DNA of 64,000 nucleotides from UBA9926 sp913064795 (lineage in GTDB: Bacteria > Pseudomonadota > Gammaproteobacteria > Pseudomonadales > Azotimanducaceae), in contig JBJKZD010000010.1 in assembly GCA_045560765.1 (NCBI GenBank), forward strand, positions 248,001 to 312,000, written 5' to 3'. A program made the position numbers and the translations under genes. The notes under the pieces were generated by a model. That model did not search any database and had not been told where the DNA came from. It saw only the letters and a list, made by a program, of their open reading frames with translations. Each line of letters starts with the position of its first letter. The first letter of the stretch is position 1. Below, in pieces: positions 53,793-62,582 of this stretch.

Positions 53793-54448
53793 ATCCCTCC
53801 GTTTGGTTAGAGCTACAAGCCTGGTTTGGACTGAGGTCAGTCCGAGAGCGGGGGATCGTATTAATTACCGTAGGCCTGCTTTTGTTCTATGGCTGGGATT
53901 GGTTCTTGCAATCAAACCTTCAGGCGTTTGCCGCTTCAGAAGCACGTCGACTTCAAACTCTTGAGCAAACTAATCTTGGCCTTGCTCAGCAACACAATAA
54001 TTTAGCAGCTATCGCTCAAGAGAATCCCAATACGCTGTTAAAACGAACCATTGGTCGTCTAAACGCTCAGAATGAACGCCTTGATCTCGAGATCGAAGCC
54101 ATGTCAGGCACCTTGGTGCAGCCCCTTCAGATGGCCGATGTCTTGAGTCGGGTGATGCTCCAGCAAGGCGGCGTTGAATTGTTATCGATAGAGAATAGGC
54201 CCCCAGAAAGTCTTTTTTTCAGAAGTGGCGAGAGCGGAGATGAGCCATTGGTGGTCTATAAACATGGCCTCAACTTGACGCTGCGAGGCAGCTATCTGGA
54301 TGTGCTCCGTTATCTTTCGGCGATCGAAAACCTTGGAGTGCGTTTTTTCTGGGAGCGCGTAGAATATACGTCGGAGGCGTATCCCGCGGGCGTGATCGCC
54401 ATAGAAGTATTTACCTTAAGCACCCAGGAGCAATTGCTCAATGTTTAG
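53789..54448 (+). CDS. mshJ: MSHA biogenesis protein MshJ (PilO-like)
   Basis: 219 residues. An N-terminal cytoplasmic segment, a transmembrane helix (IVLITVGLLLFYGWDWFL), a coiled coil (ARRLQTLEQTNLGLAQQHNNL region) and a PilO-like periplasmic domain with LTLRGSYLDVLRYLSAIENLGVRFFWERVEY. ATGA overlap with the preceding gene. Partner of the PilN-like protein in the inner-membrane alignment complex. Confidence 0.87.
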   Translation: MNPSVWLELQAWFGLRSVRERGIVLITVGLLLFYGWDWFLQSNLQAFAASEARRLQTLEQTNLGLAQQHNNLAAIAQENPNTLLKRTIGRLNAQNERLDLEIEAMSGTLVQPLQMADVLSRVMLQQGGVELLSIENRPPESLFFRSGESGDEPLVVYKHGLNLTLRGSYLDVLRYLSAIENLGVRFFWERVEYTSEAYPAGVIAIEVFTLSTQEQLLNV

Positions 54449-54812
54449 GCTGATAGCGATAGCGATTGCTGTTTTTGTCGGTGGCGCGGCGGCGGCAGAG
54501 AACTCGAGCTTTGTCGGCCTTGTTGACCCTACAATGCCCCTGCAGTTAAGCCTTGAAGGTGTCTCCCAAGAGCGGCTAGGAGAACGCGTGACCGAGGTCG
54601 TGATCGAACAAAAGACGTACACGGTATCGTCGTTACTGGTTCGCCCCGACGCCAAGTTCGCGTTGATTAATCAGCGCCGAGTCTCCGAAGGCGATGAAAT
54701 TGAAGGCGCAGTAGTCACCCGTATCGATCGAGAAGGGGTGACCCTTCAGAGGGGGATAGAGTCGATCAGGCTCTCGCTGTATAAGCAATCCATTAAGAAG
54801 CCCAGATTATGA
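54441..54812 (+). CDS. mshK: MSHA biogenesis protein MshK (PilP-like)
   Basis: 123 residues: signal peptide (LIAIAIAVFVGGAAAAE), then DPTMPLQLS and a small beta domain, YTVSSLLVRPDAKFALINQRRVSEGDEIEGAVVTRI, the PilP-type homology in which IDGxxVxxGDxI is usual. It overlaps the end of mshJ by 8 bases and the start of mshL by 4. It links the platform to the secretin. Confidence 0.85.
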   Translation: MFRLIAIAIAVFVGGAAAAENSSFVGLVDPTMPLQLSLEGVSQERLGERVTEVVIEQKTYTVSSLLVRPDAKFALINQRRVSEGDEIEGAVVTRIDREGVTLQRGIESIRLSLYKQSIKKPRL

Positions 54813-56569
54813 AGACACGGCTTAGACCACAAAATTGGCCTATCGCGTCGAGTGTGCATTGGCTGGGGTTGTCGCTGTTTTTTGTTTTAGGACTGCAGGG
54901 CTGTGAGTCGGCCGGCCCCTATGTCGCCTACGACACCAAAGTGCTCGATGAGGTTCAAGACGAACTGCTCAAGAGCCGTGCCGCGGCGGGTCAGAGCACT
55001 CGAATGCAAGCTCCGACTGAGATCTTGGATGCATTGACCCCCCCGATGGCGTTACTCGCGCAGAATGTAGGAGCCCTCGACGCGCGGTTTGATTTTTCGG
55101 TTCGTGAAGCGCTTCCAATTAGAGAGTTTGTCACGTTGCTCACAGCCGACACCGATTTGAGCGTCGTGGTTCACCCGGATACAGCCGGTAGGATCTCCGC
55201 GCTCGATCTAAAGAACGTCACTGTGACTGACGTGCTGGACCAAGTCAGCGATCTCTATGGTTACTCGATTGTGATCGAGAAGGGGGTCTATCAGATTCGC
55301 CCTGGAGGGCTCCGGACTCGGATGTTCAGACTCAATTATCTCAATGTGAGTCGATCGGGTAACTCATCGATGCAGGTAACCGCCAGTGGGATTTCTGAAG
55401 GCGGTAATCAATACGGCAACAATCGGAACAATCAGTTCGGCAATAACGCCGGGTTAGCGGCAGGCAATAACGTTGGCAATAACTTTGGTAATAACCAGGG
55501 CGCTAACAACCAAAATTCCGGTCGAGCATCGATTAACACGGAGACCGAGACGGATTATTGGAAAGGTCTCGAGTCGGTGATTCGCAACATTATCAATGCC
55601 CCCGCCACGAATATGTTGAATGCAGGTTCTGGAAGCGGCCGGTCGGTCATCGTCTCACCTCAAACAGGCATGATTTTGGTACGCGCCTACCCAGAGGAGC
55701 TCACCCAGGTTGCGAGTTTTATTGAGGCCTCTCAAGAGGCGCTTCAGCGTCAGGTGATTCTGGAGGCTAAGATTTTAGAAGTCTCGTTAAAAGAAGGTTT
55801 TCAGTCCGGCATCAACTTACAAGCCTTGTATGAGTCTGGTGATAAAGAGGTCAGTACCAGCTATGGGCAATTAGGCGCTCAGATCGATGGGATTGGTCAG
55901 CCCCTCAGTTTCGATGTTCAGTTTTCGGACTTTAGCGCGGTCATCAATTTGTTGGAAACCCAAGGTAACGTGCAGGTCGTCTCCAGTCCGAGAATTCTCA
56001 CTCTCAATAATCAAAAAGCGATCTTCAAGGTGGGTGAAGAGGCGTATTACTTGACCAATGCCAGCACTACAAGTTTCGGTGCCGGTATTGAGCAGACAAC
56101 CAATCAAAATAGCAGTCTCGAGCCTTTTTTCTCTGGTATTGCTTTAGATGTCACGCCTCAGATCAGTGAAACCGGCGATATTATCTTGCATATTCACCCG
56201 ATCCTCAGCGAGGTTAAAGAAGACCTTAAGATTATTAATGGCCAAGAATTCCCCCTGGCCAATAGCGCGACGCGAGAATCAGACACCATCGCCCGGGTAC
56301 GAAACGGAGAAGTCATCGTGATCTCAGGCTTAATGCAGACGCGATCCACTGGCGATAAAGCCGGTGCTCCGGGCTTTAGCGAAGTGCCGCTGTTGGGCTC
56401 GGCGCTCGAGCAAAAGCAACGTGAAACGGTCAAAACCGAGTTGGTCATTTTGTTACGGGCATTGGTTGATGAGGGCGGCGCCATGGAGGCGCAGATCGAT
56501 GAGTCGATTGAGCGCGTGGGTAACATGCGCCGAAGGATTGATCCGTATTATCGGGGTTCGAGGGAATGA
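54809..56569 (+). CDS. mshL: MSHA secretin MshL
   Basis: 586-residue outer-membrane secretin lipoprotein. Lipobox LGLQGC near residue 31. N0/STN-like domain with FDFSVREALPIREFVTLL near 85 and LDLKNVTVTDVLDQV. An Asn/Gly-rich insert at about 200-240 is unusually repetitive (many GNN triplets). The secretin domain has LEAKILEVSLKEGFQSGINL, VQVVSSPRILTLNNQKAIFKVGEE and the C-terminal NGEVIVISGLMQTRS and EVPLLGSALEQKQRETVKTELVILL. It forms the pore for the pilus. ATGA overlaps on both ends. Confidence 0.95.
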   Translation: MKTRLRPQNWPIASSVHWLGLSLFFVLGLQGCESAGPYVAYDTKVLDEVQDELLKSRAAAGQSTRMQAPTEILDALTPPMALLAQNVGALDARFDFSVREALPIREFVTLLTADTDLSVVVHPDTAGRISALDLKNVTVTDVLDQVSDLYGYSIVIEKGVYQIRPGGLRTRMFRLNYLNVSRSGNSSMQVTASGISEGGNQYGNNRNNQFGNNAGLAAGNNVGNNFGNNQGANNQNSGRASINTETETDYWKGLESVIRNIINAPATNMLNAGSGSGRSVIVSPQTGMILVRAYPEELTQVASFIEASQEALQRQVILEAKILEVSLKEGFQSGINLQALYESGDKEVSTSYGQLGAQIDGIGQPLSFDVQFSDFSAVINLLETQGNVQVVSSPRILTLNNQKAIFKVGEEAYYLTNASTTSFGAGIEQTTNQNSSLEPFFSGIALDVTPQISETGDIILHIHPILSEVKEDLKIINGQEFPLANSATRESDTIARVRNGEVIVISGLMQTRSTGDKAGAPGFSEVPLLGSALEQKQRETVKTELVILLRALVDEGGAMEAQIDESIERVGNMRRRIDPYYRGSRE

Positions 56570-57438
56570 GCCGTCAAGCCAAGACTCGGGCCTCTCTGGA
56601 GGGCTTTAAAACTTGCTGCGCGCGCCTGAGTGGCAGCCTGCTGCTTGGCTGGACCCTGCTCGCCGCCGCTGAGTCCCAAGTGCCCGATCAAACCGCTTAT
56701 ATCGAGAGTTTCGAGCAAGCGGCGCCCATGGTCCCAGGTTCGAGGTCCTCGTTGAGCCCTGGGGCGGTAGATCCTGAGCAGCTCGATAAAGACGCGCCTG
56801 CTCCCAAGGTCGGCAAAGAAATGCTACCCGATAATGCCTTACGAAGTGCCCGTGAAGTCTCTGATGAAACCCAAGACCTGCGGGTCACCCAACAGGCTGT
56901 GGAGTTGGTCGATCAGGGTGATATCGAACAAGCGCTGATCCTACTGACCGAATTTATGGATCAAGTGCCCGGTGCGCACCGGAGTCGAGAAACTTTGGCG
57001 ACTATTTTGTTGGCTCAAGGCGATCAGCTCGCCGCAAAGCGTCTTCTGGATGTGGGATTGTCAAAAGCCCCTAATTTTTCGGGATTTAAGAAGCTAATGG
57101 CTCGATTGCAGATGACCACAGAGCCTGAGCGCGCCCTTGACTTGCTGGCCCAGGTACCGCCCCGGCCGGTCGATGACTTTGAATATCACGAGCTCTATGC
57201 CCTGCTTCTTTTAAAAACCGGCCGTTTTGATGAGTCGGTGGCCCGATACCGAGCGCTGCTTCAGTTAGACAGTGATAATCCCAAACTGTGGCTGGCGTTT
57301 GCCATTACTTTGAATGCCACCGGGGCAATCGATGAGGCATTATCCGCCCATCAGATGGCAAGTCGGTTTGGATTGAGCGACCCAGCGTTGGATCAATACA
57401 ATCGAACTCGGCTTAAGAGTCTGCGAGGCGCAGGATGA
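56566..57438 (+). CDS. mshN: TPR protein, MshN-like
   Basis: 290 residues with a hydrophobic N-terminal segment (LSGSLLLGWTLLAAAES), then tetratricopeptide-like repeats: AVELVDQGDIEQALILLTEFMDQVPGAHRSRETLATILLAQGD near 115-160 and ELYALLLLKTGRFDESVARYRALLQLDSDNPKLWLAFAITLNATG near 215-260. Position between mshL and mshE and the TPR content identify it as MshN-like. MshM, the AAA ATPase usually encoded between mshL and mshN, is missing. ATGA overlaps with both neighbours. Confidence 0.82.
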   Translation: MSRQAKTRASLEGFKTCCARLSGSLLLGWTLLAAAESQVPDQTAYIESFEQAAPMVPGSRSSLSPGAVDPEQLDKDAPAPKVGKEMLPDNALRSAREVSDETQDLRVTQQAVELVDQGDIEQALILLTEFMDQVPGAHRSRETLATILLAQGDQLAAKRLLDVGLSKAPNFSGFKKLMARLQMTTEPERALDLLAQVPPRPVDDFEYHELYALLLLKTGRFDESVARYRALLQLDSDNPKLWLAFAITLNATGAIDEALSAHQMASRFGLSDPALDQYNRTRLKSLRGAG

Positions 57439-59246
57439 AGGGGCTTAAGAAAGTCCGTATTGGCGACCTTTTGGTCGAAGAAGGCATTATCAATGCAGCG
57501 CAGCTTGACGGCGCGCTAGCAGAACAAAAGGGCAGCGGTAAGAAGTTAGGGCGGCTCTTGATTGAGTCGGGTGCGGTCTCGGAAGACAAGCTGTTGAGTG
57601 TGTTATCCATGCAACTTGGGCTACCCTTTGTTGGGCTGCGGCAGTTTCCGTTTAATGTTGAGCTTGTTAGCCGGCTTGAAGAAGGCTATGCACGGCGGCA
57701 TCGGGCAATTGTGCTGGCCGAGAAGGGCGGGGTCTATCAGGTTGGTATGGCAGACCCTCTAGACATCTTTGCCTACGATGAGCTGTGCCTGCTACTGAAA
57801 CAAACCATTGATATCGCCATCGTCCGAGAGAGCGAACTGCTCGACACCTTAGATACGGTTTATCGTCGCACCAGCGAAATCGAATCCTTTGCTGAGGAAC
57901 TCGACAGCGAAGTAACCGAAGGCCTTTTTGACCTACAGGGGCTGCAGACCGGTCTGCAAGATGATGACGCGCCGGTGGTCAAGATGCTGCAATCAATTTT
58001 TGAGGATGCGGTACAAGTGCGGGCTTCAGACATTCACATTGAGCCCGATGACGGTGTGCTGCGCATTCGCCAGCGGGTCGACGGTATTCTGCAAGAGCAA
58101 GTGATGAAAGAGCGCAGGATCAGCGCGGCCCTGGTGCTGCGCCTAAAACTGATGGCGGGCCTTAACATCTCTGAGCGCAGGCTGCCCCAGGACGGTCGGT
58201 TTAGTTTGTTAGTCCGGGATCGCAAGCTCGATGTTCGGCTCTCCACCATGCCTGTCGAGTACGGCGAGAGCTGCGTGCTGAGGATACTCGATCAAACCGC
58301 GGGGCTGACGACACTGGATGAAACAGGGATGACGCCGAGCATGCTGGTGGATTTTCGCAAAATGGTGCACCTGCCCTTCGGCCTAATTTTGGTGACAGGT
58401 CCTACTGGTAGTGGCAAGACGACCACCCTCTATGGGGCACTCAATGAACTTAACCAATCGGGACAGAAAATCATCACGGCAGAAGACCCCGTCGAATATA
58501 AGCTGCCGCGAGTCAATCAGGTGCAGGTCAACCCGACGATTGGGCTCGATTTTGCCAATGTGTTGCGGGCGTCCCTGCGGCAAGATCCGGATATCATTCT
58601 TGTCGGTGAGATTCGTGACATTGAGACGGCCGAGATTTCATTGCGGGCCTCGATGACCGGTCACTTGGTGCTTTCAACACTGCACACCAATGATGCGATC
58701 TCCTCAGCGATGCGGTTGATGGATATGGGGGTTGAGCCCTTTTTAGCGGCGTCGAGCCTGCGGGCGATCGTGGCCCAGCGCCTGGTGCGAAAGCTGTGCG
58801 GCGAATGCGCGACTGCCTATTCCCCAGATGCCATTGAGCTCAGTTGGATGCAACGTTATTTGCCCCCGGAGGTCATCGCCACTGCGAGCATTCGCGCAGC
58901 GGTTGGATGTCATAATTGCAATCAAACCGGGTTCCGAGGCCGAATTGGGATCTTCGAGATGCTCATGATTCGGGACGCGATTGCCGATGCGTTACGGCGC
59001 GGGGATTCTGCAGATTTTGTAAGGCTCGCCGGGCAACAAGAAGGTTTTAAGCCGTTGATTGTTGGCGCCCTTGAGCATGCGGTCAACGGGGTTACGACGA
59101 TCAGTGAAGTTTTGAGAGTCGCCCAGCAGTTCGACGAAGCTGATGCCCCGATATTAAGTGAGACACCAACGGGCTCAGAGTTGCCCGAGACCGCCGACTT
59201 TGATGACTCACCCTCGCCCACGCTCTCTCTTGAAGGGATGAACTGA
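57435..59246 (+). CDS. mshE: Pilus assembly ATPase MshE
   Basis: 603-residue GspE/PulE-family extension ATPase. N-terminal MshEN/T2SSE_N domain (IGDLLVEEGIINAAQLDGAL and LPFVGLRQFPFNVE) followed by the motor: Walker A GPTGSGKTTT near 323-332, the Asp box around ITAEDPVEY, Walker B RQDPDIILVGEIRD near 387, and the His box TGHLVLSTLHTNDA. A zinc site CGEC and CHNC near 455-496 is typical. MshE N-domains bind cyclic di-GMP in Vibrio, so pilus activity may respond to it. TGATG overlap with mshG. Confidence 0.96.
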   Translation: MKGLKKVRIGDLLVEEGIINAAQLDGALAEQKGSGKKLGRLLIESGAVSEDKLLSVLSMQLGLPFVGLRQFPFNVELVSRLEEGYARRHRAIVLAEKGGVYQVGMADPLDIFAYDELCLLLKQTIDIAIVRESELLDTLDTVYRRTSEIESFAEELDSEVTEGLFDLQGLQTGLQDDDAPVVKMLQSIFEDAVQVRASDIHIEPDDGVLRIRQRVDGILQEQVMKERRISAALVLRLKLMAGLNISERRLPQDGRFSLLVRDRKLDVRLSTMPVEYGESCVLRILDQTAGLTTLDETGMTPSMLVDFRKMVHLPFGLILVTGPTGSGKTTTLYGALNELNQSGQKIITAEDPVEYKLPRVNQVQVNPTIGLDFANVLRASLRQDPDIILVGEIRDIETAEISLRASMTGHLVLSTLHTNDAISSAMRLMDMGVEPFLAASSLRAIVAQRLVRKLCGECATAYSPDAIELSWMQRYLPPEVIATASIRAAVGCHNCNQTGFRGRIGIFEMLMIRDAIADALRRGDSADFVRLAGQQEGFKPLIVGALEHAVNGVTTISEVLRVAQQFDEADAPILSETPTGSELPETADFDDSPSPTLSLEGMN

Positions 59247-60466
59247 TGGCCGCGTTTGATTATAAAGGTCGTAATTCCGAGGGCGGGCTTGTTGCGGGCG
59301 TCATCGATGCAACCAATCTAGAAGCCGCCGCGGATACTTTATTAGGTTCGCGCATCACACCAATCGAACTCAAAGCTGCAGAAGACGATGTCTTAGGCGG
59401 ACGGTCTTTGGCGCAGATTTTGGTGCGGGAGCAGATTACCCCGGTCGAGCTGATTACCTTCTCCCGGCAGATGTATAACTTGACCAAGGCTGGGCTGCCG
59501 CTAGACCGGTCTATCCGAGGGCTCGAAGCATCCTTGACTAATACGGCTCTGCGCCGAGTACTCAAATCCGTCATCCAATCCCTTGAACGGGGTAATACGC
59601 TGTCAGAGGCGATGTCGCAGCACCCTCAAGTGTTTAACGATTTGTTTTTAAGTCTTGTAAGAGTGGGAGAAAACACCGGGCGGTTGGATCTGGCATTTCA
59701 GGATCTCGGCCGCTATATGGAAATCGAGCGCAAGACTGATAAACAGCTTAAGAGCGCAACACGCTACCCAGCCTTTGTTCTGATGGCGATGGCGGGCGCC
59801 CTCGCGGTCATCACGGTGTTTGTGATCCCATCTTTTTCAGGGGTGTTCGACAAGCTCGGTGCGGATCTGCCCTGGCAGACCAAAGCGTTAATTGGCGCCT
59901 CGGACTTTGCTGTTAATTACTGGCCTGTAATTTTATCGATGCTGTTGATCGGGTACGGGGGCTTTAATTATTGGATCCGCTCGCCACGAGGGGGGCTGAT
60001 TTGGGATAGACTTCGTATTCGTTTGCCGCTGGTGGGCACGATCTTTGAACGTATTGCCTTGGCGCGGTTTGCTAAAACATTTGCCATTATGGGCCGTTCC
60101 GGGGTGCCGATTGTTACGGCGCTCAACGTTGTCGCAGATGTGGTGGGCAATAAGTTTATCGGTTCGAGGGTGGCGGGCATGGGTTCGGGCGTGTCTCGCG
60201 GTGAGTCATTGTATGTAACGGCCCAGCGAAGCGAAATATTTTTACCCCTAGTACTGCAGATGATTGCGGTGGGCGAGGAGAGTGGTAATTTGCCAGAGCT
60301 GCTTGATGAAGTTTCTGATTTTTACGATGGCGAGGTGGAGTACGATTTGGATCGGCTGACCGCCAGTATTGAACCGATTCTAATAATGTTTATCGCAGTT
60401 TTGGTATTAATCTTAGCGCTGGGTGTCTTTTTGCCGATTTGGGATCTGGGGGCCGCGGCTCGCTGA
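59246..60466 (+). CDS. mshG: MSHA platform protein MshG (PilC/GspF)
   Basis: 406-residue polytopic inner-membrane platform protein. Two T2SSF repeats, with LITFSRQMYNLTKAGLPLDRSIRGLEAS near 70 and IALARFAKTFAIMGRSGVPIVTALNVVADV near 270. Membrane segments include AFVLMAMAGALAVITVFVIP near 175 and a C-terminal ILIMFIAVLVLILALGVFLPIWDL. ATG shared with the mshE stop. No mshF homologue follows; the next gene downstream is the major pilin, after a 225-base gap. Confidence 0.95.
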   Translation: MAAFDYKGRNSEGGLVAGVIDATNLEAAADTLLGSRITPIELKAAEDDVLGGRSLAQILVREQITPVELITFSRQMYNLTKAGLPLDRSIRGLEASLTNTALRRVLKSVIQSLERGNTLSEAMSQHPQVFNDLFLSLVRVGENTGRLDLAFQDLGRYMEIERKTDKQLKSATRYPAFVLMAMAGALAVITVFVIPSFSGVFDKLGADLPWQTKALIGASDFAVNYWPVILSMLLIGYGGFNYWIRSPRGGLIWDRLRIRLPLVGTIFERIALARFAKTFAIMGRSGVPIVTALNVVADVVGNKFIGSRVAGMGSGVSRGESLYVTAQRSEIFLPLVLQMIAVGEESGNLPELLDEVSDFYDGEVEYDLDRLTASIEPILIMFIAVLVLILALGVFLPIWDLGAAAR

Positions 60467-60552
60467 TTGAATCGATGTGTGATGAAAGCTAATCACTGTG
60501 ATTGTATTGCGGTACACATTGTAATCGATGAATTTATAGGCAAGGAAATCTG

Positions 60553-60636
60553 ATGACCAGTAATAACGACAGTAAAAAGTGTAAAATGCGTCAAAATACG
60601 TTGAATTTGTTCATAAAAAGCACTTTGAGAACTTGA
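60553..60636 (+). CDS. Possible small ORF between mshG and mshA
   Basis: 27-codon ORF starting at ATG 60553, with an AAGGAAATC ribosome site 6 bases upstream. The peptide is basic and polar (TSNNDSKKCKMRQNT then a hydrophobic short end). It is in the leader region of the pilin gene, so it could be a leader peptide affecting mshA expression. It may equally be chance in A-rich sequence, as I know no conserved counterpart. Confidence 0.3.
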   Translation: MTSNNDSKKCKMRQNTLNLFIKSTLRT

Positions 60637-60691
60637 ATTGAGCTTGATAGAGGAACAAAATCAATTAATTACCCACGGAGCGGAAAGAAAT

Positions 60692-61279
60692 ATGGCAAAG
60701 CGCAAATTGAACAAAGAGAAAGGGTTCACAATTGTAGAGCTAGTGGTTGTGATCATTATTTTGGGTATCTTAGCTGCCACAGCCTTACCCAGATTCATCG
60801 ACGTACAAGATGATGCTCAATTTGCTGTTGCTGAAGGTGTCAGGGGCGCCTTGGTATCAGCAATAGGATTGGCGAAGGCTAAGTATGTTGCTGGTGGAAA
60901 AGTGAGTCCCATCGATATGGATGAAGATGGCACCGATGACCTGGTGATCAATACAGCGGGTTATCCAACAGATGATGGTGCTGGCGGCGGGGGGCTGGAT
61001 CAATGCGCGGGAATTTTTGCGGGCGCTTTGGGTGCGCAAGCGCCTGCGGTCATTACAGGAACATCTGCTGCCACTACTGGAACGAATGCATTGGCAGAGG
61101 CTGATGCGCGCTTTACTGCGGGAACTGAGTGGTATGCCGTGGACAACAATGCAACCTTAGCAACTTGTGATTTCGTCTATCTTCCTGAGACAGCCGCCAC
61201 AGGCGCCTATGCTGCGCAGTTTACTTATACCGTAGCGACTGGCGTTATTAGTGCGATAACGGTTGGAACAGCGCCATAA
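60692..61279 (+). CDS. mshA: Type IV MSHA major pilin
   Basis: 195-residue type IV pilin. Leader MAKRKLNKEKG is cut before F in GFTIVELVVVIIILGILAATALPRF (class a, E5 present). The mature chain has a single N-terminal helix, then a globular part with two cysteines (LDQCAG and LATCDFVYL) that bound the D-region. I chose ATG at 60692 (GGAAAGAAAT upstream); an in-frame TTG-started frame from 60638 gives an over-long leader. Gene order (after mshG, before mshC/D) and length favour MshA over MshB; the operon contains only one pilin of this kind in the window. Confidence 0.9.
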   Translation: MAKRKLNKEKGFTIVELVVVIIILGILAATALPRFIDVQDDAQFAVAEGVRGALVSAIGLAKAKYVAGGKVSPIDMDEDGTDDLVINTAGYPTDDGAGGGGLDQCAGIFAGALGAQAPAVITGTSAATTGTNALAEADARFTAGTEWYAVDNNATLATCDFVYLPETAATGAYAAQFTYTVATGVISAITVGTAP

Positions 61280-61314
61280 GCTAATCCAGAAGGCTTCGGT
61301 GTCCTAAACCGCCA

Positions 61315-61788
61315 GTGAATTATCGGCCAGCAGGGTTTACGATTGTTGAACTGGTTGCAGTGATAGCCCTGGTCGGTGTGTTGATGTCTGTTTCAATCGG
61401 CAGGTTAGCAGGCACTGGGGCCTTCGATGAAATTGTTGTCAGAGATGGTATTCTCTCGATAGCTCGAGGTGCTCAGCAGACGTCATTAGGACAACAAAAC
61501 GTTCAACTGAGGATGTCTGTCAGTGGCTCGAGCGTCATAGTGTCCTCTCTGGTAAGTGGCGCAATCGATTCGACGAAATCATTCCCAAGTAATGACGTTG
61601 CAATAACTGCGGGTGCCTTGGGGGCTGGCACTACCTGCGGTGCGATTAGTTCGCCGATTACGTTGGCTTATGCGAGTGATGGTGAAGTTGAGTCTGTGGA
61701 TAGCGATGGCTTTCCGATATGTCTGAATGGTCAGAGTAGTCTTTGCATCTCGCCAGCTGGTTTTGTCCATAGAGGGGCCTGCTTGTAA
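61315..61788 (+). CDS. mshC: Prepilin-like protein, MshC-type minor pilin
   Basis: 157 residues. Short leader and class IV prepilin cut site in PAGFTIVELVAVIALVGVLMSVSIGRL. The mature part is small, with cysteines at TTCGAI, ICLNGQSSLCISP and GACL. GTG start at 61315 is likely because the upstream gene stops at 61279. Position between mshA and mshD favours MshC. Minor pilins initiate or tip the pilus. Confidence 0.75.
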   Translation: MNYRPAGFTIVELVAVIALVGVLMSVSIGRLAGTGAFDEIVVRDGILSIARGAQQTSLGQQNVQLRMSVSGSSVIVSSLVSGAIDSTKSFPSNDVAITAGALGAGTTCGAISSPITLAYASDGEVESVDSDGFPICLNGQSSLCISPAGFVHRGACL

Positions 61789-61835
61789 AAAAGTGTGATT
61801 GTGGCTCAGTTTGCGGTGGTGATAAATCACAAACT

Positions 61836-61863
61836 CGAAACCCGAAACCCGAAACCCGAAACC
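61836..61863. repeat. Four tandem 7-bp repeats (CGAAACC)
   Basis: Four exact copies of CGAAACC, followed by a partial fifth, in the 220-base gap between mshC and mshD. The complementary strand reads GGTTTCG repeats. Simple slippage array. Confidence 0.95.
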
Positions 61864-62008
61864 CGACTCGGATTTTGTTTTATTGTCCATTTGTAGCGAT
61901 CATACTTTCCATCTTTGCAAGCTAAATTGGGTAGCTCCTTGTCTGGCTTTGCGGTAAAGAGGCCTTGGCTTTAAAGTATTAATAATCGTTACCAGTGAAT
62001 GATGATCA

Positions 62009-62581
62009 ATGCGTAATCGACGGCCTTCACAAACCCTAGCTCAATCCGGCGTTACGCTGGTTGAGATTGTGGTGGTGATTGTGATCTTAGGGATTGCGCT
62101 CACGACCATTACGCAGATGATTCGGCAGAACACTGTGAGCGGCGCCTATACCTATGACGAAACCAAAGCCATAGAACTGGCGCAATCCTACAGCAGTGAA
62201 ATTAAAGCCAAGCGGTTTGATGAAAACTCGCCCGTTGGCGGCGTGCCGCCTTGTGATGGTTTGTCCGGTGGCAGTGGTTGCACTGCAAACTCAAATTCAG
62301 CGCTGGGGCCCGATACGGGTGAATCGGCTCGCACAGCATTTGATGATGTCGATGATTATGATGATTTGGATGAAGGCAGTGGTAGTGGGAATGCGCTTCT
62401 AGATGCCGAAGGCAATACCCGAACGGGTTATCAAAATTTTAGAGTGCAGGTCCAGGTCACTTATTCTGGGGATGTTGCGCCGCGCTCCGGCAGTGTGACC
62501 GACAGCAAGAAGGTCTTGCTCACCATAACCAAGCCCAATGGCGAAGCCTTAGATTTTACGTTTCACCGGGCGAATTATTAA
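62009..62581 (+). CDS. mshD: MSHA minor pilin MshD
   Basis: 190 residues. Prepilin motif SGVTLVEIVVVIVILGIALTTITQM after a 15-residue leader, then a globular domain with cysteines (VPPCDG, GSGCTA), an Asp-rich stretch (FDDVDDYDDLDEG) that may bind calcium, and a C-terminal domain NFRVQVQVTYSG. Ends one base before mshO. Confidence 0.9.
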   Translation: MRNRRPSQTLAQSGVTLVEIVVVIVILGIALTTITQMIRQNTVSGAYTYDETKAIELAQSYSSEIKAKRFDENSPVGGVPPCDGLSGGSGCTANSNSALGPDTGESARTAFDDVDDYDDLDEGSGSGNALLDAEGNTRTGYQNFRVQVQVTYSGDVAPRSGSVTDSKKVLLTITKPNGEALDFTFHRANY

Positions 62582-62582
62582 T

